In this document: one piece after another, positions 1-7,244 of the stretch
How positions within the stretch are numbered: the first letter of the stretch is position 1
Layout: the number at the start of each line of letters is the position of its first letter
Assembly: GCA_905212215.1 (NCBI GenBank)
Contig: CAJMDR010000057.1
Span: 1-8,901 of the forward strand
DNA length: 8,901 nt
Reading direction: 5' to 3'
DNA from: an uncultured Porphyromonadaceae bacterium
GTDB lineage: Bacteria > Bacteroidota > Bacteroidia > Bacteroidales > Muribaculaceae
Program-made: the position numbers and the translations under genes
The notes under the pieces: generated by a model
Databases searched by the model: none
The model's input: the letters and a program-made list of their open reading frames with translations, nothing else
What the model was told of the DNA's origin: nothing

Positions 1-1
1 G

Positions 2-520
2 CATCCGACTGATGCTCATTTCTCATTCACATTTGTTTTTAAACAAGCTCTAAAAAGACCACAATGGGTCTTCGATATAGCAGAGAAATTTCCACATGAG
101 CGGTTTATTATTATTGGTGGAAATGCAGATAATGAAGTTTATAACGAATGTGTCAATAAGGCGGCTGAATCTTGTAATGTAGATTTCCTCGGTGCATTGC
201 CCTTTTGGGAAACCAACGAATATTTTTCAAATGCAAAGGTGCTTTTATGTACATCTGAATATGAAGGCTTCCCTAATACTTTTTTACAGGCTTGGGCTAA
301 TGGTGTCCCGGTTCTTTCAACAGTGGATCCAAGTGATGTTATAAAGAAAGAAAATCTGGGGAAAGTCTGCGAAAATCAAGAGGATTTTATTCTTAAGTTA
401 AGGGAAATGCTTATGAAGTCGGAGTACACTGTTATTTGTGGAAATATAAATAGATATTTCACAAAAGCTCACGGATTACAAAGAAATTATGAAAAACTTA
501 TGGATTTCTTGAGTCTTTAA
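2..520 (+). CDS. GT4-type glycosyltransferase, C-terminal part (5' end outside window)
   Basis: The reading frame is open from base 2, so this is the last 172 residues of a longer protein and not a short gene starting at the TTG at 197. The visible part is the nucleotide-sugar-binding Rossmann half of a GT-B fold enzyme: a KRP element (residues 18-20 of the visible part), a strand FIIIGG, and the donor-binding loop SEYEGFPNTFLQAW followed by ANGVPVLS. The usual GT4 E-x7-E motif is present as E88 (bases 263-265) and Q96 (287-289), so the second Glu is replaced by Gln. The enzyme would transfer a sugar from a nucleotide donor to the lipid-linked repeat unit on the cytoplasmic side of the inner membrane. 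Donor and acceptor cannot be told. The stop codon lies 4 bases before the next gene, so the two are probably co-transcribed. Family assignment is firm, specificity unknown. Confidence 0.9.
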   Translation, partial: HPTDAHFSFTFVFKQALKRPQWVFDIAEKFPHERFIIIGGNADNEVYNECVNKAAESCNVDFLGALPFWETNEYFSNAKVLLCTSEYEGFPNTFLQAWANGVPVLSTVDPSDVIKKENLGKVCENQEDFILKLREMLMKSEYTVICGNINRYFTKAHGLQRNYEKLMDFLSL

Positions 521-524
521 AGCC

Positions 525-1589
525 ATGACAATCCTCTTCATAACTGAGAATTTAGGGTCGGGAGGTGCCGAAAGACAATTGACACGGTTGGCGGCATATT
601 GTCAGCATCAGGGACATAAGGCCATTGTGGTGACGTGGGTGAACCGCAATTTCCACGATGGCTATCTCCGGGAAAACAACGTGGAGCATATTCTTCTGCC
701 TCCTAAAAACAAAGTAGACAGGGTGTTGAAAGTAGCTTCTCTTATGCGAGAAAGAAAAGCTGATGCTGCAATTTCATATCTGCCAATGTCCAACGAGACA
801 GCCATCCTTGCCCGACTCCTCTCACCCAAGACGAAGCTTATTGTCTCAGAACGTTCTTTTACCACTTCATGGTCAAGACGCAGACAGCTGACGAATTTCT
901 TATACCGCTTCGCAGACCATATCGTAGCCAATTCAAATAACGAGGCTAAAAACATCATAGAGCATTGTCCGGCTCTGAAATCCAAGACGGTTGCCATTCC
1001 TAATAGCGTGGAACTGGATGTGTTTCAGATGAAGCAGGAACACAAATACCATAAACCTGTTCGCCTTGTAGGTGTAGGGCGCATAATACCATCGAAAAAC
1101 ATCGTCAGACTGTTGGAGGCGATTAAAAAGGTCATAGAATCGGGATATGATGTTCAGTTGAACTGGTACGGTGCACCGCTCGATAAAAACTATCTGAAAG
1201 AAATAGAGGGCACAACAAAACGCCTTGGAATAGCTGAAAAATGCCTCTTTCACGGCGAATGTCAGAATATCCAGCAGGCATACACAGATAATGATATTTT
1301 CGTGATGCCATCATTACTTGAAGGATATCCAAATGTAATGGTAGAGGCCATGGCCTGCGGTCTGCCTGTGGCAGCTTCGGCAGTTTGCGAGCATCCGTTC
1401 ATAATAAAAGATGGAGAGAACGGAGCCTTATTCAATCCGCACGACACCGATGCCATTGCCGATGCCATAATCCATTTGTTAGAATTGCCTCAATCCCGTT
1501 TGGAGAAAATTTGCAGGTTTAACCGCAATTGGGTTGAAAACAACAACTCAATCCGGTCGCTCTATGACAAATATATGGAGTTGCTATGA
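525..1589 (+). CDS. GT4 family glycosyltransferase
   Basis: A complete 354-residue GT-B glycosyltransferase of normal length for family GT4. The N-terminal acceptor domain opens with a strand followed by the glycine-rich SGGAERQ motif (residues 12-18), typical of GT4 enzymes. The C-terminal donor domain shows R186 and K191 in the GRIIPSK element, which contact the donor phosphates in this family, and a full E-x7-E motif, E266 to E274, in [17 protein letters not shown]. It has no signal peptide or membrane helix and should work at the inner face of the membrane, adding one sugar to the growing polyprenyl-linked unit. The ATG at 525 is chosen because it directly precedes the first conserved strand and lies 4 bases after the previous stop. 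Its 3' end overlaps the next gene by ATGA. Base composition is richer in GC than the flanking GT4 genes. The sugar added cannot be read from sequence. Confidence 0.94.
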   Translation: MTILFITENLGSGGAERQLTRLAAYCQHQGHKAIVVTWVNRNFHDGYLRENNVEHILLPPKNKVDRVLKVASLMRERKADAAISYLPMSNETAILARLLSPKTKLIVSERSFTTSWSRRRQLTNFLYRFADHIVANSNNEAKNIIEHCPALKSKTVAIPNSVELDVFQMKQEHKYHKPVRLVGVGRIIPSKNIVRLLEAIKKVIESGYDVQLNWYGAPLDKNYLKEIEGTTKRLGIAEKCLFHGECQNIQQAYTDNDIFVMPSLLEGYPNVMVEAMACGLPVAASAVCEHPFIIKDGENGALFNPHDTDAIADAIIHLLELPQSRLEKICRFNRNWVENNNSIRSLYDKYMELL

Positions 1590-2107
1590 AGAAGTTCTGG
1601 TTACTGCTCTATCTGATTTTTGCAAAGCATCTGCCTGCCACCGACAATGCGATTTCGATATTTTCAATAATACGTCGCATACGTTCATCAATAGGTGCAA
1701 AATGCCTTGACAAACATGGCAAATATGTAAATATAGAAAAAAATGCCAATTTCGGGACAGGGCAGGGAATCGAACTCGGCAACTATTCCGGACTCGGCAT
1801 AAACTGCAAAGTACGCGGACCATTGGTGATTGGTGACAATGTGATGATGGGGCCGGATGTCATGATTCTCACATCAAACCATCTTACGGCCCGCACCGAT
1901 ATCCCGATGCGCGGACAAGGAGGGACGCCTCCGGAGAAAGTGACTATAAAAGACGATGTATGGATAGGCGCCAGAGCCATAATACTTCCCGGCGTCACCA
2001 TAGGGCATGGAGTCATCATCGCTGCTGGAGCAGTCGTAACTAAAGATGTTCCTGATTGGGCGGTTATAGGAGGTGTCCCTGCAAAAGTCATAAAATTCAG
2101 AAAATGA
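1586..2107 (+). CDS. Hexapeptide-repeat (left-handed beta-helix) acyltransferase
   Basis: A 173-residue protein whose residues from about 55 to 170 show the imperfect six-residue periodicity of the left-handed beta-helix ([LIV]-G-x4), for example [14 protein letters not shown] and [30 protein letters not shown], ending in the family's usual GGVPAKVI. H99, in SNHLTARTD, sits where maltose/galactoside O-acetyltransferase relatives carry the catalytic histidine. The N-terminal 50 residues are a basic, partly hydrophobic helical lead-in, common in polysaccharide-locus members. By family it should move an acetyl group (less often another acyl group) from acyl-CoA to a sugar hydroxyl or amine, as a cytoplasmic trimer. 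Start and stop overlap both neighbours by ATGA, which suggests translational coupling. The acceptor is unknown; it may act on a nucleotide sugar or the lipid-linked oligosaccharide. Confidence 0.92.
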   Translation: MKKFWLLLYLIFAKHLPATDNAISIFSIIRRIRSSIGAKCLDKHGKYVNIEKNANFGTGQGIELGNYSGLGINCKVRGPLVIGDNVMMGPDVMILTSNHLTARTDIPMRGQGGTPPEKVTIKDDVWIGARAIILPGVTIGHGVIIAAGAVVTKDVPDWAVIGGVPAKVIKFRK

Positions 2108-3159
2108 AGAAGCGCAAGAAAATTCTTGTATTCGGATATTTTGGTTATGTAACTAACCAACTTGACGGTCAGACAGTAAAGACAAGAGCAATCTATGAAT
2201 TACTTAAGGATTATTCTGAATGTGAAGTAAGATATGCCGATACTCAAGCTTTCAGATCTTCAAAAAATAGTATTTTCAAGTTCTTGAAAGACTTATTTAC
2301 CTGTGATAAACTTGTTATTCTTCCATGCTTGAATAATCTAAAATTTTTATTCCCTCCTATTTATTTAATTTCTCAGATTCTAAGATTTGACATCATTCAT
2401 ATTGGCATTGGAGGCTGGCACAAGGAATATCTTTCTAAATGGCCAGTTGTTAGGAGTATGCTAAAAAGAATAAAGATTAATCTCTTTGAAAACACCCTCA
2501 CATGTAAAGAACTGAATGAGTCTTTCGGATTTAACAACATCGGCGTTATTCCAAATTTCAGGAAAGGGACATATACAAAACCAATAAAAGGTGCTCATAA
2601 CAATCTGAAGCTTGTATTTATGGCACGCATTAATATTAAGAAAGGACTTGATACTTTATCTGAGTTATCTGAGAGAATCAAGAAATCCGATTTGAATACT
2701 AGCATTATTTTAGATTTATATGGGCCTTTTGATTCGGAAGAAGACAGGACTTATTTAAATGACAATCTTGTAAACAAATATACATTCGTTAAATACAAAG
2801 GTCATTTGGAACCCCATAAAATAACTTCAACACTTTCGGAATACGATATTATGTTATTCCCAACACACTATTATACAGAGGGATTTCCTGGATCTGTTTT
2901 AGATGCCTTTAGAGCCGGATTGCCTGTTATTGCGACAAATTGGAAACATGCCAGACAATTTATTCATAATGATAAAGATGGGTTTATAGTTGATTTCAAT
3001 AATCCTGTTCCGGAAATATTCGCTAAGTTGAACCTAATTCAGAAAGATAGAACTAAATTAATTCAAATGCAAGATACTGCATTTGAAGAATGTAGAAAAT
3101 ATCTACCATCTGAAGCGTGGAGGATTTTAAAACCTTATATAGAAAATAATAATGCTTAA
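2104..3159 (+). CDS. GT4 family glycosyltransferase, AT-rich gene
   Basis: The start is placed at the ATG at 2104, which overlaps the previous stop as ATGA and gives a 351-residue protein beginning [15 protein letters not shown]. An in-frame start at 2056 would add 16 residues read from inside the acyltransferase and is rejected. The C-terminal donor domain is clear: R175 and K180 in the ARINIKKG element, then [19 protein letters not shown]. The E-x7-E motif reads E259 to D267, so the second acidic residue is Asp. The N-terminal half is poorly conserved, as expected for an acceptor domain, and there is no membrane helix. It should add one sugar to the repeat unit at the inner membrane. The gene is strikingly AT-rich (17 G+C in the 60 bases 2281-2340; 19 in 3001-3060) compared with the preceding two genes, suggesting a separate origin. 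It overlaps the next gene by 8 bases. Confidence 0.93.
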   Translation: MKKRKKILVFGYFGYVTNQLDGQTVKTRAIYELLKDYSECEVRYADTQAFRSSKNSIFKFLKDLFTCDKLVILPCLNNLKFLFPPIYLISQILRFDIIHIGIGGWHKEYLSKWPVVRSMLKRIKINLFENTLTCKELNESFGFNNIGVIPNFRKGTYTKPIKGAHNNLKLVFMARINIKKGLDTLSELSERIKKSDLNTSIILDLYGPFDSEEDRTYLNDNLVNKYTFVKYKGHLEPHKITSTLSEYDIMLFPTHYYTEGFPGSVLDAFRAGLPVIATNWKHARQFIHNDKDGFIVDFNNPVPEIFAKLNLIQKDRTKLIQMQDTAFEECRKYLPSEAWRILKPYIENNNA

Positions 3160-4156
3160 GATTTTAGGTGATCTCTGTTTTTCCGATGGCTATTTTGACA
3201 TGGGTGTCGGGATTGGAACATCTATTAAAACAGGTAGGGATCCATTTGAATATCTTAATCGTGACAAGAACGATTTTTGGATAGGGAATTTTGAATGTGT
3301 ATGTGCTGATAGTCCTGACAGTAATTTCATAATTACCCCTCATGTTTTGGATAATGTGAAACATCTTGATTTATATGGTGTTGCCAATAATCATTCCATG
3401 CAAATAGGTGAAACTGGGTATTGCCAGACATTAGATTATTTAAAAGAAAGAGGGATTAAATATGCAGGAAGTGATAATCAGCGTTCAACAATCTTCAACC
3501 ACCAGAATAAAAAGATTGGATTGTTGGCTTTCAGCATGAGACCTGATAATTTCAGCAGTCAGCCATTATATTGGCATCTTCCCGAAATTTATGATATAAC
3601 TAAAGAAATTGATAAATTGGATAAGTGTGATTTTAAGATTGCTTTTATCCATTGGGGATATGAGTTTATAAACAGGCCTAATATTGAGCAGCGCCAACTT
3701 GCTCATTGTCTCGTGGATACTGGAATTGACCTTGTTGTTGGAATGCATCCTCATGTAGCACAGGGCGCGGAAATATACAAAGGAAAGTCAATCTTTTATT
3801 CATTGGGAAATGCGCTTTTTAACATGCCTTGGAGCCCTACCAAATATGGATTGATGGTGAATGTTGACTTAGTTGAGGAAGAAGCTAAAATCTGGACAGA
3901 CTATATATTCATTGGCGATGATTATTTCCCCAGAGTTGTAGACAGAGTACCTGAGCTTTATTCCAAAGAATATCTTGACAAACAGGTTTTGATAACTGAA
4001 GAAAATGAAAAGTACTTTAAATCAGCTTCAAAATTCAATAACAACTACACAAAAGCAAATCGCAGGGCCATTCTCAGACGTTTGTTGTCCATGCCCTGGA
4101 ATGAAAAGATCAAACTTATTCAAGATTTCACCAATAGACGAATTTTAAAAAAATGA
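3152..4156 (+). CDS. CapA-like protein (PGA_cap, metallophosphatase fold)
   Basis: A 334-residue protein with all the landmark motifs of the PGA_cap/CapA family, a branch of the calcineurin-like metallophosphoesterases: GD at 6-7, NFE at 46-48 (usually NLE), ANNH at 78-81, HWGYE at 167-171, GMHPHVAQ at 197-204 and YSLGN at 216-220. D7, E48, N80/H81, H167, H199 and H201 are the likely metal and phosphate contacts. The family is named after CapA of the Bacillus poly-gamma-glutamate capsule, but many members occur in polysaccharide loci with unproven roles. Unlike Bacillus CapA it has no N-terminal membrane anchor or signal peptide: the first conserved strand starts at residue 2, so the protein looks cytoplasmic. 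It overlaps the preceding glycosyltransferase by 8 bases and the ATP-grasp gene by ATGA, so those products are probably made together. Family is certain; the reaction here is inferred only. Confidence 0.9.
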   Translation: MLKILGDLCFSDGYFDMGVGIGTSIKTGRDPFEYLNRDKNDFWIGNFECVCADSPDSNFIITPHVLDNVKHLDLYGVANNHSMQIGETGYCQTLDYLKERGIKYAGSDNQRSTIFNHQNKKIGLLAFSMRPDNFSSQPLYWHLPEIYDITKEIDKLDKCDFKIAFIHWGYEFINRPNIEQRQLAHCLVDTGIDLVVGMHPHVAQGAEIYKGKSIFYSLGNALFNMPWSPTKYGLMVNVDLVEEEAKIWTDYIFIGDDYFPRVVDRVPELYSKEYLDKQVLITEENEKYFKSASKFNNNYTKANRRAILRRLLSMPWNEKIKLIQDFTNRRILKK

Positions 4157-5088
4157 ATATATCTACATCACCTATTATGTCTAAGGCTTTTTGGCCTCTT
4201 ATTAAGCTGTGTGAGTGGATGGGACGTAATATGCCTGAGACACTTATAAAAGTTAGATTTTACGCTAAGTTCAAAAGATTCCCGAGATTGAAGGATCCAC
4301 AGGATTTAAATGAGAAGATTCTGTGGCAGAAACTTTATGCTGATACGTCACTATGGACCGAATTGGCCGACAAATACCGTGTTCGTAATTATTTAGAGAG
4401 CAAAGGCCTTGGCAAATACTTAGTCAAGCTGTATGGTAAATGGGACAATGTTGATGATATTGATGTTTTCGCTCTCCCAAATGAGGTGATTTTCAAAGCC
4501 AATAATGGTGATGGAAAGGGTACTAACCTTATTATCAGAGACCTAAGGAACGCTGATCTTCCAAAAATCAAGGCCAAACTGAAAGGTTGGCTTGAAAGAA
4601 AAAACATCGGCGACCTTGCTGCCGAACCACAATATAAAGGAATACCTCCAATAATAATTGCCGAACAAGTTATACCTCTTTCAACCGGGTATTCTTCATT
4701 GGTTGACTATAAAATTTGGTGTATCAACGGTGAACCGATATTTATTTATACATGCAATGATAGAGATGCCGATGGTGGAGGCGCTGATGTCATGACTTAT
4801 GATCTGGAATGGAACGCCCATCCTGAATTGGCAATATTCACTTCTGAATATAGAAAAGCCAAGTTACTCCCAAAACCAAAGAATCTTGACGAGATGTTGC
4901 ATTTGGCAAAGAAATTAAGTGCTGTTTCGCCAATTGTAAGGGTAGACCTCTATAATGTAGATGGTAAAATATACTTCGGAGAACTGACATTTACCTCTCA
5001 AGGCGGTATGATGGACTACTTTACCCCCGAGTTCCTTGAAGCTCTTGGTCAAAAAGCGGATATTTCGAAGATTAAGAAAATAAAATAA
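4153..5088 (+). CDS. TupA-like ATP-grasp protein
   Basis: A 311-residue protein matching the TupA-like ATP-grasp family found in polysaccharide loci. Landmarks in order: FPRLKDPQDLNEKILWQKLY (43-62) and DKYRVRNYL (73-81), the family's N-terminal signature; FKANNGDGKG (114-123), the nucleotide-covering glycine loop; IIAEQVI (168-174), the hinge with E171; DYKIWCINGEP (185-195); and RVDLYNVDGKIYFGELTF (263-280), carrying D265 and E277 as likely Mg ligands. ATP-grasp enzymes activate a carboxylate as an acyl phosphate and join it to an amine or other nucleophile. TupA itself belongs to teichuronopeptide synthesis in alkaliphilic Bacillus. Here it could link an amino acid or a uronic acid carboxylate to the glycan; this is inference. 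It has no membrane segment. The ATG at 4153 is preferred over the one at 4177 because of the ATGA overlap. It is the last gene before the window's only real gap. Confidence 0.9.
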   Translation: MNISTSPIMSKAFWPLIKLCEWMGRNMPETLIKVRFYAKFKRFPRLKDPQDLNEKILWQKLYADTSLWTELADKYRVRNYLESKGLGKYLVKLYGKWDNVDDIDVFALPNEVIFKANNGDGKGTNLIIRDLRNADLPKIKAKLKGWLERKNIGDLAAEPQYKGIPPIIIAEQVIPLSTGYSSLVDYKIWCINGEPIFIYTCNDRDADGGGADVMTYDLEWNAHPELAIFTSEYRKAKLLPKPKNLDEMLHLAKKLSAVSPIVRVDLYNVDGKIYFGELTFTSQGGMMDYFTPEFLEALGQKADISKIKKIK

Positions 5089-5205
5089 TTTGTAAATGTA
5101 TTTATCAGGAGAAATAGATTCTTTCAAGGAAAGCTAACTGTTATTTGGCGGACATTTATTTTTTGCTGTATGTAGATATTATGGAATACAAAATAAAGCA
5201 GGTTC
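5089..5205 (+). other. Intergenic gap, possible internal promoter region
   Basis: This 117-base AT-rich stretch is the only non-coding interval longer than about ten bases. It separates the ATP-grasp gene from the 4-TM/TIR-like pair. A weak Bacteroidetes-type promoter can be drawn: TTTG at 5089-5092 and TAGATTCT at 5115-5122 against the TAnnTTTG consensus, with 22 bases between. The second box matches only partly and the spacing is slightly long. A second TTTG at 5144-5147 has no better partner. A 5-base stem (5121-5125 with 5129-5133) has no following T-run, so it is not a convincing terminator. AGCAGG at 5197-5202 could serve as a weak ribosome binding site for the next gene. No RNA gene is recognised. 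Confidence 0.3.
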
Positions 5206-5631
5206 ATGATTAAGTTCTTGTCAAGTGAGGCATTCAGGTTCATGTGGCTGCCGATTATCACCACATTTCTTACCATCCTGATCAAGATATTTTATAAGGA
5301 TAAAAGAATGGACTGGTTCTCATGGTCTGACTTTTCTGTCGCCCCCAATCTCATGGTTACTGCAATCCTTATATTCCTGATTAAAATGTCCTTTTTGGCG
5401 CTTAAGATACAGACAGCAACTGATCAGGTTCAGACACTTACTGAAGAGTTATTTATAAAGGGACTGGTGTTTGGGGGCCTTCTGATCGGAATGATGGGGG
5501 TTACCTGGATATTAAGAGAGAATGGTTGGGTAAGAGAAAGCATCACAGGTTCAATGAGTTTGAAACCTGCCGCCATTGTTCTTTCGGATACTGTAGGTGC
5601 AGCATATCTGATAATCGCATATAATTTTTAA
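5206..5631 (+). CDS. Small four-helix membrane protein, family unknown
   Basis: A 141-residue protein I do not recognise. Hydrophobicity suggests four membrane helices at about residues 11-29, 46-66, 83-103 and 121-139, joined by short loops. The first loop is basic and aromatic (KDKRMDWFSWSD, 31-42), and the second is a polar, possibly amphipathic stretch (KIQTATDQVQTLTEE, 67-81). There is no signal peptidase site, enzyme motif or soluble domain, so it would be an integral inner-membrane protein. It is far too short for a Wzx flippase or Wzy polymerase. It stops one base before the TIR-like gene, so the two are very likely translated from one message and may form a membrane complex. It could be a sensor, channel or anchor for that partner, or an accessory subunit of the polysaccharide machinery; the sequence does not decide. 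That it is a real gene is well supported by its position and clean membrane pattern. Confidence 0.82.
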   Translation: MIKFLSSEAFRFMWLPIITTFLTILIKIFYKDKRMDWFSWSDFSVAPNLMVTAILIFLIKMSFLALKIQTATDQVQTLTEELFIKGLVFGGLLIGMMGVTWILRENGWVRESITGSMSLKPAAIVLSDTVGAAYLIIAYNF

Positions 5632-5632
5632 G

Positions 5633-6232
5633 ATGAAAAGATATATTTCCCTGTTCCTCTCGATTACAGCAATTATAATTTCATTTGTGTTGCCGTTTAT
5701 TCTTGACACTCAGAATTCCGACTTCTCTGTAATAAACGTCTTATATGCACTGACAGCTTTATTACTTGTAACCGGAATGGTTTATCTGCTTCTTTCAATA
5801 ATTTCAAAGCGTCAGATTAAGGGTACAATATTTATTGCAAATCATTTTTCCGATATAGAGTTTGCACAGGAACTGGTGGAAAAATTAAAAAAATCAGGAT
5901 ACAGATGCTATCCTGAAATATCCGAACTGATAAGCGGAACAAAAATCAAAGACCTAAACCTTGATCTTAAATTGAAGAAATCTGAATTATTGATTGTTCT
6001 GCTTTCAAACGATTCTTCAAATTCAGGTTACATCAAATACTCCGTTAAAAATTTTAAGACACAAAACAAACCTATACAAATCTATACATTTGGGAGGATA
6101 GATGTTATTCCTGAATATTTAAAACAATATATCATCTTTCCTCTACCTAAAGACAAGTCCAACGCATTGACAATGATTCTCAAACTTGTCAACGGTCTTT
6201 TCCTCGGGAAAAGAATACGAGGTAAAAATTAA
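5633..6232 (+). CDS. Membrane protein with 2 TM helices and a divergent TIR-like domain
   Basis: A 199-residue protein with two N-terminal membrane helices (about 4-24 and 34-57), the basic segment SKRQIKG (58-64), then a soluble domain (64-185), most likely cytoplasmic. That domain follows the TIR pattern: GTIFIANHFSD (64-74) as the first strand and box 1, a helix FAQELVEKLKKSGYR, a strand and loop CYPEISELISGTKI (92-105) resembling the BB loop, then SELLIVLLS (117-125) and SGYIKYSVKNF (131-141). In NAD-cleaving TIR domains the last segment carries the catalytic Glu after a tryptophan; here the aligned residues are Y133 and S137, so enzyme activity is doubtful. Role unknown: a signalling scaffold, a regulator of the polysaccharide machinery, or part of a defence module. 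Very AT-rich (15 G+C in the 60 bases 5941-6000). It follows the 4-TM gene by one base and lies 6 bases before the GT2 gene. TIR-like assignment is probable, not certain; another flavodoxin-like fold is possible. Confidence 0.78.
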   Translation: MKRYISLFLSITAIIISFVLPFILDTQNSDFSVINVLYALTALLLVTGMVYLLLSIISKRQIKGTIFIANHFSDIEFAQELVEKLKKSGYRCYPEISELISGTKIKDLNLDLKLKKSELLIVLLSNDSSNSGYIKYSVKNFKTQNKPIQIYTFGRIDVIPEYLKQYIIFPLPKDKSNALTMILKLVNGLFLGKRIRGKN

Positions 6233-6238
6233 TCCCAG

Positions 6239-7240
6239 ATGCTTTCCGTTATCTGTCCCATCTATAACGAAGAGAAATACATTGCCGGGTGCATTGAGTC
6301 CATTCTGAGGCAGGATTATCCCAAGGATGACCTGGAGGTGATTTTTGCCGACGGCATGAGTTCAGACCGAACACGAGAAATCGTAACGGAATATGCAGCA
6401 AAATATCCTTTCATAAAGCTCATTGACAACCCTCAACGGATTGTGCCGACCGGACTTAATGCAGCAATCGCCGCATCCAAAGGTAATACCGTAATACGTC
6501 TTGACGCTCATGCCGAATATCCCACGAATTATTTCTCAGAACTTACCCGTCAACTGGAGGAATTAAACGCCGATAACGTTGGAGGAGTGTGCATAACGGT
6601 TCCTGTAAATGATTCAGCGAAAGCAAAGGCGATAGCGACTGTGTTAGGAAGCCGTTTCGGTATGGGAAACTCCGATTTCCGAGTAGGCGCATCAAAGGTC
6701 AAACAGGTAGACACCGTTCCGTTCGGCTGCTGGCCACGTGAAATTTTCAACAGGCTGGGAATGTTTGATGAGGAATTGACACGTAATCAGGATGACGAAT
6801 TCAACGGTCGTATAACTAAATCAGGCGGTAAGATTTTCCTGCTTCCTCATGTACAGATAAAATACTATGCCCGCGACAAGATAAACAAAGTAGGCAGGAT
6901 GTTCTTTCAGTATGGCTTGTTCAAACCTTTGGTGAACCGAAAACTGGGTTCCCCGGCAACGTTGCGTCAGTTCGTGCCTCCGGCTCTTGTGCTATGGTTG
7001 TTCATAGGTGCTTTGATATCAATACTTTGGCATCCTTTTGTCTGGGTATATTTGGGCGTTACTGTGCTTTATCTATTATTGGCTCTCTTTTTCTCGATAA
7101 AATCAAGCCAATCTCCAAAACAGATATTACTGCAGACTACAACCTATGCGGTTGTGCATCTCAGCTATGGCTTTGGCTATATAGTCGGATTATACAAGCT
7201 TATGACTAATAAGACTTTCTCCGCAAAAATAAACAGATAG
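6239..7240 (+). CDS. ExoA-like GT2 family glycosyltransferase with C-terminal membrane helices
   Basis: A 333-residue GT-A fold glycosyltransferase. The N-terminal catalytic domain starts SVICPIYNEEKYIAGCIESI and shows ADGMSSDRTREI with D38, DAH at 89-91 in the DxD position, and NQDDEFNGR (183-191), the acidic cluster usually holding the catalytic base. FFQYGLFKP (222-230) and RQFVPP (243-248) match the layout of the succinoglycan ExoA group. After residue 245 come about three hydrophobic segments (roughly 249-263, 267-286 and 302-320), which should anchor it in the inner membrane with the catalytic domain inside. ExoA adds a beta-1,3-glucose to the lipid-linked succinoglycan unit; the donor here is not known to be the same. 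The ATG at 6239 lies 6 bases after the previous stop and directly precedes the first conserved strand. It ends in tandem stops (TAG then in-frame TAA, 7238-7243). Confidence 0.92.
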   Translation: MLSVICPIYNEEKYIAGCIESILRQDYPKDDLEVIFADGMSSDRTREIVTEYAAKYPFIKLIDNPQRIVPTGLNAAIAASKGNTVIRLDAHAEYPTNYFSELTRQLEELNADNVGGVCITVPVNDSAKAKAIATVLGSRFGMGNSDFRVGASKVKQVDTVPFGCWPREIFNRLGMFDEELTRNQDDEFNGRITKSGGKIFLLPHVQIKYYARDKINKVGRMFFQYGLFKPLVNRKLGSPATLRQFVPPALVLWLFIGALISILWHPFVWVYLGVTVLYLLLALFFSIKSSQSPKQILLQTTTYAVVHLSYGFGYIVGLYKLMTNKTFSAKINR

Positions 7241-7244
7241 TAAA

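Noticed and set aside
197..520. Short independent gene starting at the TTG at 197
   Set aside because: The same frame is open back to base 2 and encodes the expected upstream part of the GT4 donor domain, so this is an internal Leu codon of a truncated gene.
2056..2103. Longer start for the third GT4 glycosyltransferase
   Set aside because: It would add 16 residues read in a second frame of the acyltransferase gene, with no family-like sequence. The ATG at 2104 gives an ATGA overlap as at other junctions here and begins just before the first conserved strand.
5121..5133. Small inverted repeat in the gap, possible terminator
   Set aside because: The stem is only five base pairs with a three-base loop and is not followed by a T-run.
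5096..5137. 13-codon open frame in the gap, possible leader peptide
   Set aside because: No ribosome binding site, no regulatory codon run and no attenuator-like hairpins follow it; a frame this short is expected by chance.
5206..5631. 4-TM protein as a Wzy polymerase or Wzx flippase
   Set aside because: Those proteins have around ten or more membrane helices and are about three times longer; this gene has intact ends and only four helices.
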